56,692 nt of DNA from SAR324 cluster bacterium. Lineage in GTDB: Bacteria; SAR324; XYD2-FULL-50-16; JAERRU01. The notes under the pieces were generated by a model, which ran no database searches, was not told the origin of the DNA, and saw only the letters and a program-made list of their open reading frames with translations. The translations under genes and the position numbers were made by a program. Positions 38,095-46,607 of this stretch are shown here, piece by piece (position 1 is the first letter of the stretch; each line of letters opens with the position of its first letter). The stretch spans positions 1 to 56,692 of the forward strand of contig JAERRU010000013.1 in assembly GCA_016735295.1 (NCBI GenBank), given 5' to 3'.

Positions 38095-38811
38095 TTATTT
38101 TGCTAATAGTGATTGATTTTTGATTTTGATAATAAGGCTAGATAATTCAAAAAATATGCTAGAAATAAAATCTGTACTACCCACCAATTTAGTTAAATTT
38201 CCGGTCAAACCATTAGCTAAATGATTAAAATCTGCTAATTCTTGTACCAACACAGCAAGTGTGCTATTTAAATCTTCGCTGGCCTTAGCCACCTTTTTAC
38301 TTAATTTCAGTTTATCATCTAAAATAGGTTGAATATAGCCAACCAGTTTGTTCAAGCTCTTTTGGGTAAGTCTGTCGTATTCTACTATCTTTACTAATCT
38401 TTGCATTGACATCTCGCTTAGCTTGTTTAAGCTAATTTGCCAATTATCATAGCTTTCTTTATCATCAGGTAAAGATTCTTCCAATTTAGTAGCCATCTTA
38501 GGTATCTCATTAGCTAACAAGCTATCTATCCCTTCTTCTTCAGTGGTGGCTAGCCTACTGATAGGCACTAATTTATCTAAAGATTTTACCTTTAAAGATA
38601 TCTGCTGATCATCATCAAATGCTTCCAATCCCATTTTAGCAAAGGCTAATGCCAAGCTTAGCTGATTGGTTAACTCAACTTCTTTATCTTTATCGTTGTT
38701 TTTTGATTCAGCAATATTATTTCTGAAACTATCACTAAATATGATATCATCAAATTTATTTAACGCCTGTTTTAATTCTAAAACGCTAAGTTGTTTATCT
38801 ACCAGCCCCAT
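38095..38811 (-). CDS. Uncharacterised acidic helical protein
   Basis: I do not recognise this 238-residue protein. It has no signal peptide or membrane helix, is acidic in its first 120 residues, and is predicted to be alpha-helical with coiled character towards the C-terminus. It converges with flhF and follows rpmB by 84 bases in the same direction. A flagellar or motility role is only a guess from proximity. Confidence 0.6.
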   Translation of the reverse strand: MGLVDKQLSVLELKQALNKFDDIIFSDSFRNNIAESKNNDKDKEVELTNQLSLALAFAKMGLEAFDDDQQISLKVKSLDKLVPISRLATTEEEGIDSLLANEIPKMATKLEESLPDDKESYDNWQISLNKLSEMSMQRLVKIVEYDRLTQKSLNKLVGYIQPILDDKLKLSKKVAKASEDLNSTLAVLVQELADFNHLANGLTGNLTKLVGSTDFISSIFFELSSLIIKIKNQSLLAK

Positions 38812-38895
38812 AATATAAACTAAAATTTATTTGTCCTTTTCGAATTATCATATAAATAAAAAATAAATAGATACTAAATAAATGATAAATCGATT

Positions 38896-39135
38896 TTAAA
38901 TAAAGTCAGACCATTTTTTTCCATGATCCTTCAAAACTCGATCTACTCCATTTTTATCAATAGTTCTGAGGATATTTTGACAAATTCTTAGTTTTAAGGT
39001 GCGTTTAAACTCTGGCACATAAAAGCTTTTATTGATTAAATTTGGTTTTTGCCGACGCTTAGTTTTGTTATTTGCGTGAGATACTGAATTGCCTACTAAA
39101 GGCCTTTTCCCACTAATCATACATCTATAAGACAT
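38896..39135 (-). CDS. rpmB: 50S ribosomal protein L28
   Basis: Large-subunit ribosomal protein. The 79 residues show CMISGKRPLVGNSVSHANNKTKRR (C and the ANNKTKRR core) then LRICQNILRTIDKNG. The NVSHANN-type core and the LRTID segment resemble alphaproteobacterial L28. It starts 2 bases after the rpmG stop. Confidence 0.94.
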   Translation of the reverse strand: MSYRCMISGKRPLVGNSVSHANNKTKRRQKPNLINKSFYVPEFKRTLKLRICQNILRTIDKNGVDRVLKDHGKKWSDFI

Positions 39136-39137
39136 AG

Positions 39138-39305
39138 CTATTTTATTTCTTTGTAAAGAACATGTTTGCGAACACTAGGTGTTGGGTCAAACTTCTTCAA
39201 TTCTAGTTTTTGTGAAGTATTATTTTTATTTTTTGATAGATAGTATATGTGAGGACTCTCACTACTTTTTAATTTAACTTGATTGCGGTGCCCTTTTTTT
39301 GCCAT
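39138..39305 (-). CDS. rpmG: 50S ribosomal protein L33
   Basis: A 55-residue ribosomal protein starting at the ATG ending at 39305 and stopping at 39138. It begins [14 protein letters not shown], has [19 protein letters not shown] at the end, and lacks the two zinc CxxC pairs, so it is the zinc-independent form. It is directly upstream of rpmB with 2 bases between. rpmG-rpmB adjacency is common. Confidence 0.93.
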   Translation of the reverse strand: MAKKGHRNQVKLKSSESPHIYYLSKNKNNTSQKLELKKFDPTPSVRKHVLYKEIK

Positions 39306-39625
39306 TATTAATATATTTATCGTTAATTGCCAAGATTAGCTTTTTTTAGCTAATATCTAAACTCGCCCTCGCTATTTGGGTAGGATAGTAATGTTATTAA
39401 AGTTTATCCCCATTAATATAAAGTATTTATCTATTTTATTCAAGTATAAATTTAAAAATAAATAATATATTTTCATTAATAATCATTAACATAGCTTAAG
39501 CAATAATAAATCATTATAATTGTTACGTCATTTTTGATAAAATAATATCAACAATAATAATAGATGCTTTGCCCCTATCGGCTAACTATACATATCAATT
39601 TTGAAAAAATAAATTATATATTAAT
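39306..39625. other. Non-coding divergent promoter region rpmG / permease
   Basis: 320 bases with no gene seen. TTGTTA at 39520-39525, 17 bases, TAATAT at 39543-39548 could be a promoter for the permease. The rpmG promoter must be near 39330-39420, but I cannot place its boxes with confidence. Confidence 0.45.
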
Positions 39626-40897
39626 ATGGCATTAACCCGCACACTAGGCTTAACTGGGGGTATCGCTATGGTGGTAACTTTAGTTATTGGATCAGGAATT
39701 TTCTCCCTGCCTGCCTTGGCGATAGAAGCGTCTGGGTCTATTACTGCTTTTTTAAGTTGGTTATTTTTATCATTAGTAATACCCCTACTAATTATAGTTA
39801 TGGCCAGCTTAGGTAAAAAATATCCACAAACTGAGGGAATTTACCTTTATGCCACTATGGCAACTGGTCAGTGGTCTAAAGGAGGGGTGTTGCTATTGCT
39901 TTGTAGTTGTTATTTTGTGGGCTCTCCTGCCTTATATTTGGTGGCTGGCTCATATATAGCAGACTTTTTAGATGCTCCTCAGTTCACTCTTGAGGTATCT
40001 ATTTTAGTTATTATTTTATCTCATACTATCAATTTATGGGGGATTAAGTTTTTAGGATTTTTAAATAGTATTTTAGTTTGGCTGGTAATTATACTAATTG
40101 GAATAATAGTTGTCATCAGCTGGCAGTTTATTGATTGGACGTTGATAAACGCTAATTTAGCTGATTATAGTTTTAGATTTGATCAATTCTGGCAGGCTTC
40201 AGCTATTTTGTTTTGGGCATTTTTAGGGTTTGAAAATATGAGTTTTAGCTTTGGTGAAATTAAAAATCCTCATCGTATGATTCCTAGGATTTATACGGCT
40301 GGTTATTTAATTATTACTGTGATTTATCTTTCTTTAGCGGCCACTTTATCTTTAATTAATTTATCTGGATTTAAGATTAGCGGCATATCAGGGTTAAGTG
40401 AGATACTAGCTACTAACATTGCTCACCCTGTTTTGCTATCAACTTTAATATTCGTTTTAATTGCTAGTGCTAATGCATGGACTTACTCTATTTCTAGGGT
40501 TTATTACAGTGCGGCTATTAGTAAATTGTTACCTAATTTTGTTAGCTATACTACTAAATCGGCGAATAAAAATCCTATTGGAGCGATTATTTTTTCAGCC
40601 GCTATAAATATACTTATCTTGCTGATTATGAAGTATATGAAATTAGATCCTAAATATTATTTCTTGCTTACTAGTCAAGGTTTTTTGATTTTAATGACCC
40701 TTGCGGTTATAACATACCTAAAATATGCTAAGCGAAATGTAGAAAGGTTAGTAGGTGTTTTATCTCTTTTAATAATGATTTTTTTTCTACAGGGATTCAC
40801 ATTATTATTACTTTACCCTTTAGCATTTTTCATGTTGGGCACTATAATTTTTAATCGTCATAAGATAGTTTCTTATTTAATAAAAAAGTCCTCATAA
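39626..40897 (+). CDS. APC-family amino acid permease
   Basis: The 423-residue membrane protein has about 12 helices. The first helix carries the APC signature VIGSGIFSLP (unwound substrate-binding segment GSGIF), and FLGFENMSFSFGEIKNP around residue 200 is the family's helix-6 region. It resembles YjeH-like exporters or amino-acid uptake permeases. Substrate cannot be told from sequence. For a host-dependent bacterium an importer of amino acids would be natural. Confidence 0.88.
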   Translation: MALTRTLGLTGGIAMVVTLVIGSGIFSLPALAIEASGSITAFLSWLFLSLVIPLLIIVMASLGKKYPQTEGIYLYATMATGQWSKGGVLLLLCSCYFVGSPALYLVAGSYIADFLDAPQFTLEVSILVIILSHTINLWGIKFLGFLNSILVWLVIILIGIIVVISWQFIDWTLINANLADYSFRFDQFWQASAILFWAFLGFENMSFSFGEIKNPHRMIPRIYTAGYLIITVIYLSLAATLSLINLSGFKISGISGLSEILATNIAHPVLLSTLIFVLIASANAWTYSISRVYYSAAISKLLPNFVSYTTKSANKNPIGAIIFSAAINILILLIMKYMKLDPKYYFLLTSQGFLILMTLAVITYLKYAKRNVERLVGVLSLLIMIFFLQGFTLLLLYPLAFFMLGTIIFNRHKIVSYLIKKSS

Positions 40898-40952
40898 TTA
40901 GCTATAAGTTTACTAATAAATAGATAAATAATATTTTCATATATAATTTAAA

Positions 40953-41738
40953 ATGAATGATTATGCTAATTCTTCACAAAACTATTATCTTTTATCAGAT
41001 AATTATAAAATACCTAAGTTAGGCTTAGGGACCTACAAATTACTAGAACAAAATGCCTATAACGCGGTATTATCGGCGATTGATATAGGTTATCGGTTGA
41101 TAGATACAGCCACCATTTATGAAAATGAGAGTGCCATTGGGCGAGCAATAAAAGACTGCTCAATTGAGCGTGAGGAATTATTTATCACCACTAAATTATG
41201 GCATACTGGGCTCACTTCTGTGATGAAAGATTTTCATGAAAGTTTAAGCAAGCTTTCTCTTGATTATATAGATCTTTACCTGATTCACTGGCCTGCTGAT
41301 AGCAACTATATAAGCGCTTGGGGTGATTTAATTAAATTGCAAGCTCAAGGATTAGTACGATCTATTGGGGTTAGTAATTTCACTGAACATCATTTACAAA
41401 GCCTATTTAGCCGTTATCAAATCAAACCGGTGATTAATCAAATAGAATTTTCACCTTTTTTATATCAAAAAGAATTATTAGACTTTTGTTCGTCACATGA
41501 AATTATCGTTCAAGCCTATACCCCGCTTACTAGAGGGAAAAAACTTACCCATCATGTTTTGCAAAAAATTGCCCTTTATCATCACAAAACACCCGCTCAA
41601 ATAGCTCTTAGATGGGGATTAGAGCTAGGATTAGTTGAGCTCCCAAAGGCCTCTTCAATTAATCATTTACAAGAAAATTTCGCTATTTTTGATTTTAGTT
41701 TAACCGAAAGTGACCACCACCTACTAGCCGATATTTAA
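40953..41738 (+). CDS. Aldo/keto reductase
   Basis: NAD(P)H-dependent oxidoreductase with a TIM barrel. The tetrad is visible: Asp in LIDTATIYENE, Tyr in the same motif, Lys in ITTKLW, and His in LIHWP. At 261 residues it is slightly shorter than the family's 275-285. GVSNFTEHHL and the C-terminal LPKASSINHLQENF NADP loop are present. Substrate unknown; methylglyoxal or diketogluconate-type reductases are the closest in size. Confidence 0.92.
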   Translation: MNDYANSSQNYYLLSDNYKIPKLGLGTYKLLEQNAYNAVLSAIDIGYRLIDTATIYENESAIGRAIKDCSIEREELFITTKLWHTGLTSVMKDFHESLSKLSLDYIDLYLIHWPADSNYISAWGDLIKLQAQGLVRSIGVSNFTEHHLQSLFSRYQIKPVINQIEFSPFLYQKELLDFCSSHEIIVQAYTPLTRGKKLTHHVLQKIALYHHKTPAQIALRWGLELGLVELPKASSINHLQENFAIFDFSLTESDHHLLADI

Positions 41739-41825
41739 TATATAATATCTGATTTTAGTATAAATTTTTGAAACCTATAAATCTATCTTCCCCACTCAAA
41801 ACTATTCTTTAGTAAAATTTTGTAT

Positions 41826-41854
41826 TTGATAAACTTATAGCTACTATATATACT
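41826..41854 (+). promoter_or_regulatory. Promoter of the S24-like repressor gene
   Basis: TTGATA at 41826-41831, 17 bases, TATACT at 41849-41854, each one mismatch from consensus. Start of transcription would be near 41861, leaving a leader of about 118 bases before the TTG start at 41979. Confidence 0.55.
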
Positions 41855-41895
41855 AAAATTAGTAAGTTAGTTTTTTATTAGTTTAATAATATAGA

Positions 41896-41932
41896 TAGTG
41901 AAAATGTAAACCATAACTTCAATGTTTCACTA
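41896..41932. promoter_or_regulatory. Inverted repeat, possible autoregulatory operator
   Basis: TAGTGAAA (41896-41903) and TTTCACTA (41925-41932), separated by 21 bases, so half-site centres are 29 bases apart, close to three helical turns. It is downstream of the promoter and 46 bases before the repressor start, suiting repression by the encoded protein. Confidence 0.4.
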
Positions 41933-41978
41933 ATTATTTTAAAAATAAAGAAATTGTTAATCTTTTATTAGCAAATCA

Positions 41979-42656
41979 TTGGATAAATTTAAAAACGCGG
42001 TAGGAGATAAAATTCGTGGGCTGAGAAAAAGTAAAAAGTTAACTTTAGTTGAGTTTGCCCACAGCCTAGGATTAAAAAGTCCTAGCCAGATAAGCGGGTG
42101 GGAAAGGAACGAGCATCAACCAAATTTTGGTAATCTATCGAAAATTGAAAAAGTATATGGCATCAATCTCATCAGCAATCAAAACCAACTAGATATTCAC
42201 CACAGCAATGCTGGTCATTTTGAAGGACTAGATATGCTAGACGAGCCTGTAATAAAAATTAATTTTAATAAATGCACTATCGGGCTAGTTGATGAACAGG
42301 GTAATTTTGCTAATGAATATACGATTCCTAAAGATTTTTTATCTTTTTTAGGAATATCCGCCACAGAGCCAGTGTTGAAGATTTTTAGTATCATCGGAGA
42401 CGCCATGGAGCCTGATATTAAGGGAGAGGAAAAGGTTATTATAGATACCTCATCTAATAATCCAATTAAAGAGGGTGCTATATACCTAATTAAAGTGGAT
42501 AAAGTGCCCTATGTTAGGCGATTATCACAGCAATCAGAATGCCTGTTATTAATTCCTAGAAACGATACCTACCCTAAAAGAGAATATAAACTTGATGAAG
42601 TGAGCGTGATAGGCCGAGTAGTTGGTAAAATCAATGTTTCCACAAAGAAAATTTAA
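41979..42656 (+). CDS. XRE/S24-type repressor lacking the catalytic dyad
   Basis: The 225-residue protein has an N-terminal XRE helix-turn-helix (about 8-62, with SPSQISGWERNEHQPNFGNL) and a C-terminal LexA/CI-like S24 domain (about 125-222). S24 peptidases need a Ser in GDSM and a Lys in VKRL. Here these read GDAM (Ala 142) and VRRL (Arg 180), so self-cleavage should be lost and the repressor would not be inducible through RecA. Start is a TTG without Shine-Dalgarno. A damaged tandem copy of its 3' part follows. No phage genes are nearby. Confidence 0.85.
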   Translation: MDKFKNAVGDKIRGLRKSKKLTLVEFAHSLGLKSPSQISGWERNEHQPNFGNLSKIEKVYGINLISNQNQLDIHHSNAGHFEGLDMLDEPVIKINFNKCTIGLVDEQGNFANEYTIPKDFLSFLGISATEPVLKIFSIIGDAMEPDIKGEEKVIIDTSSNNPIKEGAIYLIKVDKVPYVRRLSQQSECLLLIPRNDTYPKREYKLDEVSVIGRVVGKINVSTKKI

Positions 42657-43009
42657 CCATTTCCCTATAATAATCAATAAAAAAGACCTGCTTGTACCGG
42701 ATATTTTTAGCATCATCGGAGACGCCATGGAGCCTGATATTAAGGGAGAAGAAAAGATACCTCATCTAATAATCCAATTAAAGAGGGTGCTATATACCTA
42801 ATGAAAGTGGATAAAGTGCCCTATGTTAGGCGATTATCACAGCAATCAGAATGCCTGTTATTAATTCCTAGAAACGATACCTATCCTAAAAGAGAATATA
42901 AACTTGATGAAGTGAGCGTGATAGGCCGAGTAGTTGGTAAAATCAATGTTTCCACAAAGAAAATTTAACTATTTCCCGATAATAATCAATAAAATAGATC
43001 TATCCCTCG
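42657..43009. other. Region containing a duplicated repressor fragment
   Basis: After the repressor stop, about 40 bases of AT-rich DNA and then a near-identical partial copy of the repressor's 3' half fill the space up to ccmE. Nothing else is seen. Confidence 0.7.
42703..42994 (+). pseudogene. Tandem truncated copy of the S24-like repressor gene
   Basis: This stretch repeats 42381-42684 almost base for base, including stop codon and 3' flank. It lacks the HTH-coding part and has lost 10 bases (GTTATTATAG after GAAAAG), which shifts the frame, so no S24 domain can be made. Only a handful of substitutions separate the copies, so duplication is recent. Copy 2 retains the Ala for Ser substitution, so the dyad was lost before duplication. 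Confidence 0.85.
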
Positions 43010-43447
43010 CTAAAGTCCTTCTTGCAAGGTTTTATAATAGCTAGCCTTATCATCTTTATGCTCCTCAGAGCTATATTCAGGCGAATGCTTCACCAACAAA
43101 TTATGCGCAAAAAATTCATCCCCCATCTTGCCTTCCGCCACTACGCCTTGGCCTTCCTTGAATAAATCAGGTTTTATTCCTTTAAATGATACATTCAAAA
43201 AATTAACCCCATCTTCGGTAATTCTAAATTGCAAAGTTAAGTCAGTCGGTTCCCAATCCACGCTTCCTGGCTCTACTAACCCCATCACCCTAATATCTGT
43301 TTTAGTGAATTTTTTAGGGTCATCCAAAACCTCATTTACCGTTCGGTAATAGGTAATATCATCTAAACTTATGCTATAAAGCAATACCGCCCCCCCCACT
43401 AGCAATGCTAATAAAAGGAAATAAATAATTTTTTTATCAATAGTCAT
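43010..43447 (-). CDS. ccmE: Cytochrome c haem chaperone CcmE
   Basis: Periplasmic haem chaperone of System I. The 145-residue protein has a single N-terminal membrane helix (about 8-27) and a beta-barrel domain with VMGLVEPGS, FRITEDG and GQGVVAEG. The haem-binding motif HxxxY appears as LVKHSPEY near residue 122. It lies 3 bases after ccmD and closes the ccmABCDE run. Confidence 0.95.
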   Translation of the reverse strand: MTIDKKIIYFLLLALLVGGAVLLYSISLDDITYYRTVNEVLDDPKKFTKTDIRVMGLVEPGSVDWEPTDLTLQFRITEDGVNFLNVSFKGIKPDLFKEGQGVVAEGKMGDEFFAHNLLVKHSPEYSSEEHKDDKASYYKTLQEGL

Positions 43448-43450
43448 AAC

Positions 43451-43558
43451 TTACTTTTGTGTAACATATTTCTTAATTCCCCACCAAATAGTAGCACAAT
43501 AGATAGCTAACAGCCCTAACCCAATAGCATAGGCCATCACAACATATATTTCTGACAT
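43451..43558 (-). CDS. ccmD: Haem exporter subunit CcmD
   Basis: A 35-residue protein in the exact ccmC-ccmE gap. It has one membrane helix (about residues 7-27, ending CATIWWGIKK), the hallmark of CcmD, which anchors and releases holo-CcmE from the CcmABC complex. Start ATG ends at 43558, stop at 43451. Confidence 0.85.
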   Translation of the reverse strand: MSEIYVVMAYAIGLGLLAIYCATIWWGIKKYVTQK

Positions 43559-43592
43559 TCTAACACCAATATTATTAATTATAAATACAAAA

Positions 43593-44255
43593 CTAAGAAA
43601 AAAGCTTTATCAAATGTTTTTTCTTATAAATCCCTAATTTAACTCGTAATATAAGTAACCATAAAAATAAAAAAAAGAAAAAAGCCATACACGCCAATAA
43701 AGGATAGTAAAGCTCGTTATCTATCAAAGGATCACTCCTGAATATAGTCGTTTTTTGATGCAACGTATTAAACCAATTAACCGCTAAATGATTCAAAGGT
43801 ACCGCAAAAAATCCTAATATCGCCAGCACTGCCGCCGCTTTAGATTGCTTTTCTCCCACTGGGCCTAAAAACCTAAATAGCAAATATCCACTAAAGAATA
43901 TAAAAGTTATCAAGCTAATAGTGAGCCTTGCGTCCCACGTCCAATAAGTGTTCCACGTAGGCTTTCCCCATATTGAGCCACTAATCAAGGCAATCGCTAA
44001 ATACAAAACAGCCTGCTCAGCACTAGCCACCGCCAACATATCATAATTACTCTTTAGTGTCAATAAATATCCTATCGAGCTAATAAATAATACTAGTATC
44101 GCTAAGTATGATGTCAATATTACCGGCACGTGTAAATACATAATTTTTTGCGATATTCCCTGATTCACCTCAATTGAAGTGAATAAAAACACCCAGCCAT
44201 ATGCTATTATTCCCCAAGATATCGTTAAATACCCCAAGCCCTTAGTGAATGTCAT
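43593..44255 (-). CDS. ccmC: Haem export/transfer protein CcmC
   Basis: Membrane protein that loads haem onto CcmE. The 220-residue protein has six helices and the tryptophan-rich motif WGKPTWNTYWTWDARLT near residue 100. The flanking haem-ligand histidines are in YLHVP and near NWFNTLHQ. It is 34 bases upstream of ccmD. Confidence 0.96.
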   Translation of the reverse strand: MTFTKGLGYLTISWGIIAYGWVFLFTSIEVNQGISQKIMYLHVPVILTSYLAILVLFISSIGYLLTLKSNYDMLAVASAEQAVLYLAIALISGSIWGKPTWNTYWTWDARLTISLITFIFFSGYLLFRFLGPVGEKQSKAAAVLAILGFFAVPLNHLAVNWFNTLHQKTTIFRSDPLIDNELYYPLLACMAFFFFLFLWLLILRVKLGIYKKKHLIKLFS

Positions 44256-44366
44256 TTTATTAAATAATGTTTAATGTCGTAAATTAGTTTAAAAATAGAT
44301 ATAAGCATACTTAATAATTATTTCAATATACTTTTACAAAATTGATAAACAACTTAATTTATCAAA

Positions 44367-45017
44367 TTAATCTATCAAATAATAAAGTATTCCCCCGCCA
44401 ACTACAAAAATAAGATCGCTCAAAGCCAATAATTTTAACCAAGGGGATATACTAGGCTCGCCATAAAGCAAGCCTTCAAATATCTGAATGCCACTTAAAA
44501 AAATCGGTAATACCATTGGAAATACTACCAATGGTAAAATAAATTCTAAAAATGGATAATTGCTCATCGCCGTGGCCACGCTCAATCCTAGTCCTAAAAA
44601 ACCTGCTCCACAAGCAATTACTACTAAAAATAACCAGCCCAGCTCGCTTAAAAACCTGGCATCATAAAGTATACCCACTAATATAAGCTGCAGCCCCTGA
44701 CAGATTGCCCAAAAAATTAAAATAGCCACTAACCTACTGCCATAAACCAGTAAGGGTGAATTTTTACTGATCTTAATTAGGCTGCTCATCCCCGCCCTCT
44801 CATCGCTAACCATTATACTTTGTAACGACAAAGCGCCAATTATCAAAAATTGAACCCAATAAATGCCAATACTAAATTCTTGCTTGTCTCTTGCTCCTAA
44901 CGCAAAATGAAACAAAGTTAACATCAAGGTAGCCAGCAATAAAATTGATAATAGCTTTTGTGGCTGACGCCAATGAAGTAAAAATTCTTTACGCCAATAT
45001 TCTAAAGTGAAAATCAT
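44367..45017 (-). CDS. ccmB: Haem exporter permease CcmB
   Basis: Six-helix permease of the CcmABCD complex. The 216-residue protein opens with FTLEYWRKEFLLHWRQP, a typical CcmB N-terminus, and has LPLVVFPMVLPIFL in its later helices. It lies between ccmA (64 bases upstream) and ccmC (111 bases downstream). Confidence 0.93.
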   Translation of the reverse strand: MIFTLEYWRKEFLLHWRQPQKLLSILLLATLMLTLFHFALGARDKQEFSIGIYWVQFLIIGALSLQSIMVSDERAGMSSLIKISKNSPLLVYGSRLVAILIFWAICQGLQLILVGILYDARFLSELGWLFLVVIACGAGFLGLGLSVATAMSNYPFLEFILPLVVFPMVLPIFLSGIQIFEGLLYGEPSISPWLKLLALSDLIFVVGGGILYYLID

Positions 45018-45081
45018 TAATATTCAAAAATTATGGATATCTTATCGCTCTTTATCTTCTCAATTTACTAAAAAAATATCA

Positions 45082-45762
45082 TTAATTACTAGTTAAATAC
45101 TCCCTAACAACTTCACTTGAGGGCGACTCCATCATTTGCAAACTTTTATTTTTTATCTGCCATAATTGATCTATTTTGGGCCAATTATCATCAAAATGAT
45201 GTGCTGTCATAATTAAAGTTCGTCCATTTTTTAAAAAAAGCTGTAAATATTTATTCAAAAGATGTCTCGCACTAACATCAAGCACAGTAAAGGGTTCATC
45301 TAAAAGCATCAAGGGGGCGTCACTCATTAAACTATAAACTATCCCCACTTTTTGCCTAGTGCCCGCACTCAATAAATGACACTTTACCGGTAAATAATTA
45401 ATTAGCCCCAAATCTTGTAACACATCTTGCCAATCGGCTAATTTGAATTTCTTTCCCCAAATCGATAAGAAAAATCTGATATTATCAGCAACCGTTAATT
45501 CTTCAAACAACGCAGGGGTATGTTCAAAAAGATAACTCATCTGCCTTAACTCTCGCTTACCCAAAATAGTATCATCATCTTTACTAATTACCCCTCTTTG
45601 AAATTCACTTAATCCACAAAGAACCTTGAGTAAACTACTCTTACCGCAGCCATTAGCTCCAATTAATAAAACCAGTTGCCCTGGCGATAAACTAACCAAA
45701 ACATCGCTAAATAATTTCCTGTATCCATAATACTTGGCTAATTTATTAATCTTAAGCATCAT
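45082..45762 (-). CDS. ccmA: Haem exporter ATPase CcmA
   Basis: ABC ATPase that powers release of holo-CcmE. The 226-residue protein has Walker A GANGCGKSS, signature LSAGTRQK and Walker B LMLLDEP, with CcmA's shorter spacing. The ATGATG start leaves one-codon ambiguity. Its upstream neighbour, the MurU-like gene, ends 5 bases away, so ccm expression may depend on an upstream promoter. Confidence 0.93.
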   Translation of the reverse strand: MMLKINKLAKYYGYRKLFSDVLVSLSPGQLVLLIGANGCGKSSLLKVLCGLSEFQRGVISKDDDTILGKRELRQMSYLFEHTPALFEELTVADNIRFFLSIWGKKFKLADWQDVLQDLGLINYLPVKCHLLSAGTRQKVGIVYSLMSDAPLMLLDEPFTVLDVSARHLLNKYLQLFLKNGRTLIMTAHHFDDNWPKIDQLWQIKNKSLQMMESPSSEVVREYLTSN

Positions 45763-45767
45763 TAAAA

Positions 45768-46511
45768 TTAATCCAACTTCATAGCAAATTTATCACTATT
45801 AGCGTAAGCAAGATTTTCCACACTACCCACATCTAACCACCAGCTATTTTCTAGTGAAATTCTCTTTACCTTATAGCCATCCTTGATTGCCTTAAGGTAG
45901 ATATCTATAATAGATACTCCTTTTTCCCCACGCCCCACATCATATTTACTAAAATCACAAAAATTCCAAAAATTCATTCCCAATAAATGTATTCCACAAA
46001 AACCTTGATAAATTGGTTTCTTGCTAGGCAAAATTAATCTGCTCTTCCCATCTCCAAAGTGACCTATTAATTCTTCATCCTCATTAAACAAAAGACCTTT
46101 ATCAGTAAATTCATCACAACACAGCAAATAGGCTACTGTGCGTGAATCAAATTCTAAATTAATTAATCTATTTAAATCGTAATTCGTTAGTATATCAACA
46201 TTATATACTAAAGTTTTATCATCTGCTAAAAAATTTTGGGCATTTATTATCCCCAGCCCTGTATCCAAAATAATCGGCTCATAAATTACCTTAACCGGAA
46301 ATGGCCAATCATTATTAGCTAAATATCCCTTTACTTGCTTAGCTAAATGATGAGTGTTAACCACCACTAAATCAGGCGATACCTTTGCTATATGATTAAA
46401 AACTAATTCTATCACCGGCTGGTGCCTAACTTCTATTAACGCCTTAGGAGTGTTAGCTGTAAAAGGCAATAACCTTTTACCATATCCAGCAGCTAAAACC
46501 ATCGCTTTCAT
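45768..46511 (-). CDS. murU: MurU-like nucleotidyltransferase
   Basis: Rossmann-fold nucleotidyltransferase of 247 residues, beginning MKAMVLAAGYGKRLLPFT and continuing NTPKALIEV, the standard nucleotide-binding signature. In size and context it fits MurU, which makes UDP-MurNAc from MurNAc 1-phosphate and bypasses de novo MurNAc synthesis. An AmgK-type kinase is at 30547-31524. The alternative is a glucose-1-phosphate or mannose-1-phosphate nucleotidyltransferase. It is tightly upstream of ccmA. Confidence 0.75.
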   Translation of the reverse strand: MKAMVLAAGYGKRLLPFTANTPKALIEVRHQPVIELVFNHIAKVSPDLVVVNTHHLAKQVKGYLANNDWPFPVKVIYEPIILDTGLGIINAQNFLADDKTLVYNVDILTNYDLNRLINLEFDSRTVAYLLCCDEFTDKGLLFNEDEELIGHFGDGKSRLILPSKKPIYQGFCGIHLLGMNFWNFCDFSKYDVGRGEKGVSIIDIYLKAIKDGYKVKRISLENSWWLDVGSVENLAYANSDKFAMKLD

Positions 46512-46607
46512 ATTTACTTAATTTATAGAAAGCTTAACTAGTTCTTTTAGCCCCATAACGCATATCTATCTTAATAAAGTCTAAAGAGTGATGCCTATCA
46601 TAACTAT

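Noticed and set aside
41979-42994. Prophage remnant around the repressor
   Set aside because: No integrase, structural or lysis genes and no attachment-site repeats nearby; neighbours are chromosomal metabolic and ccm genes.
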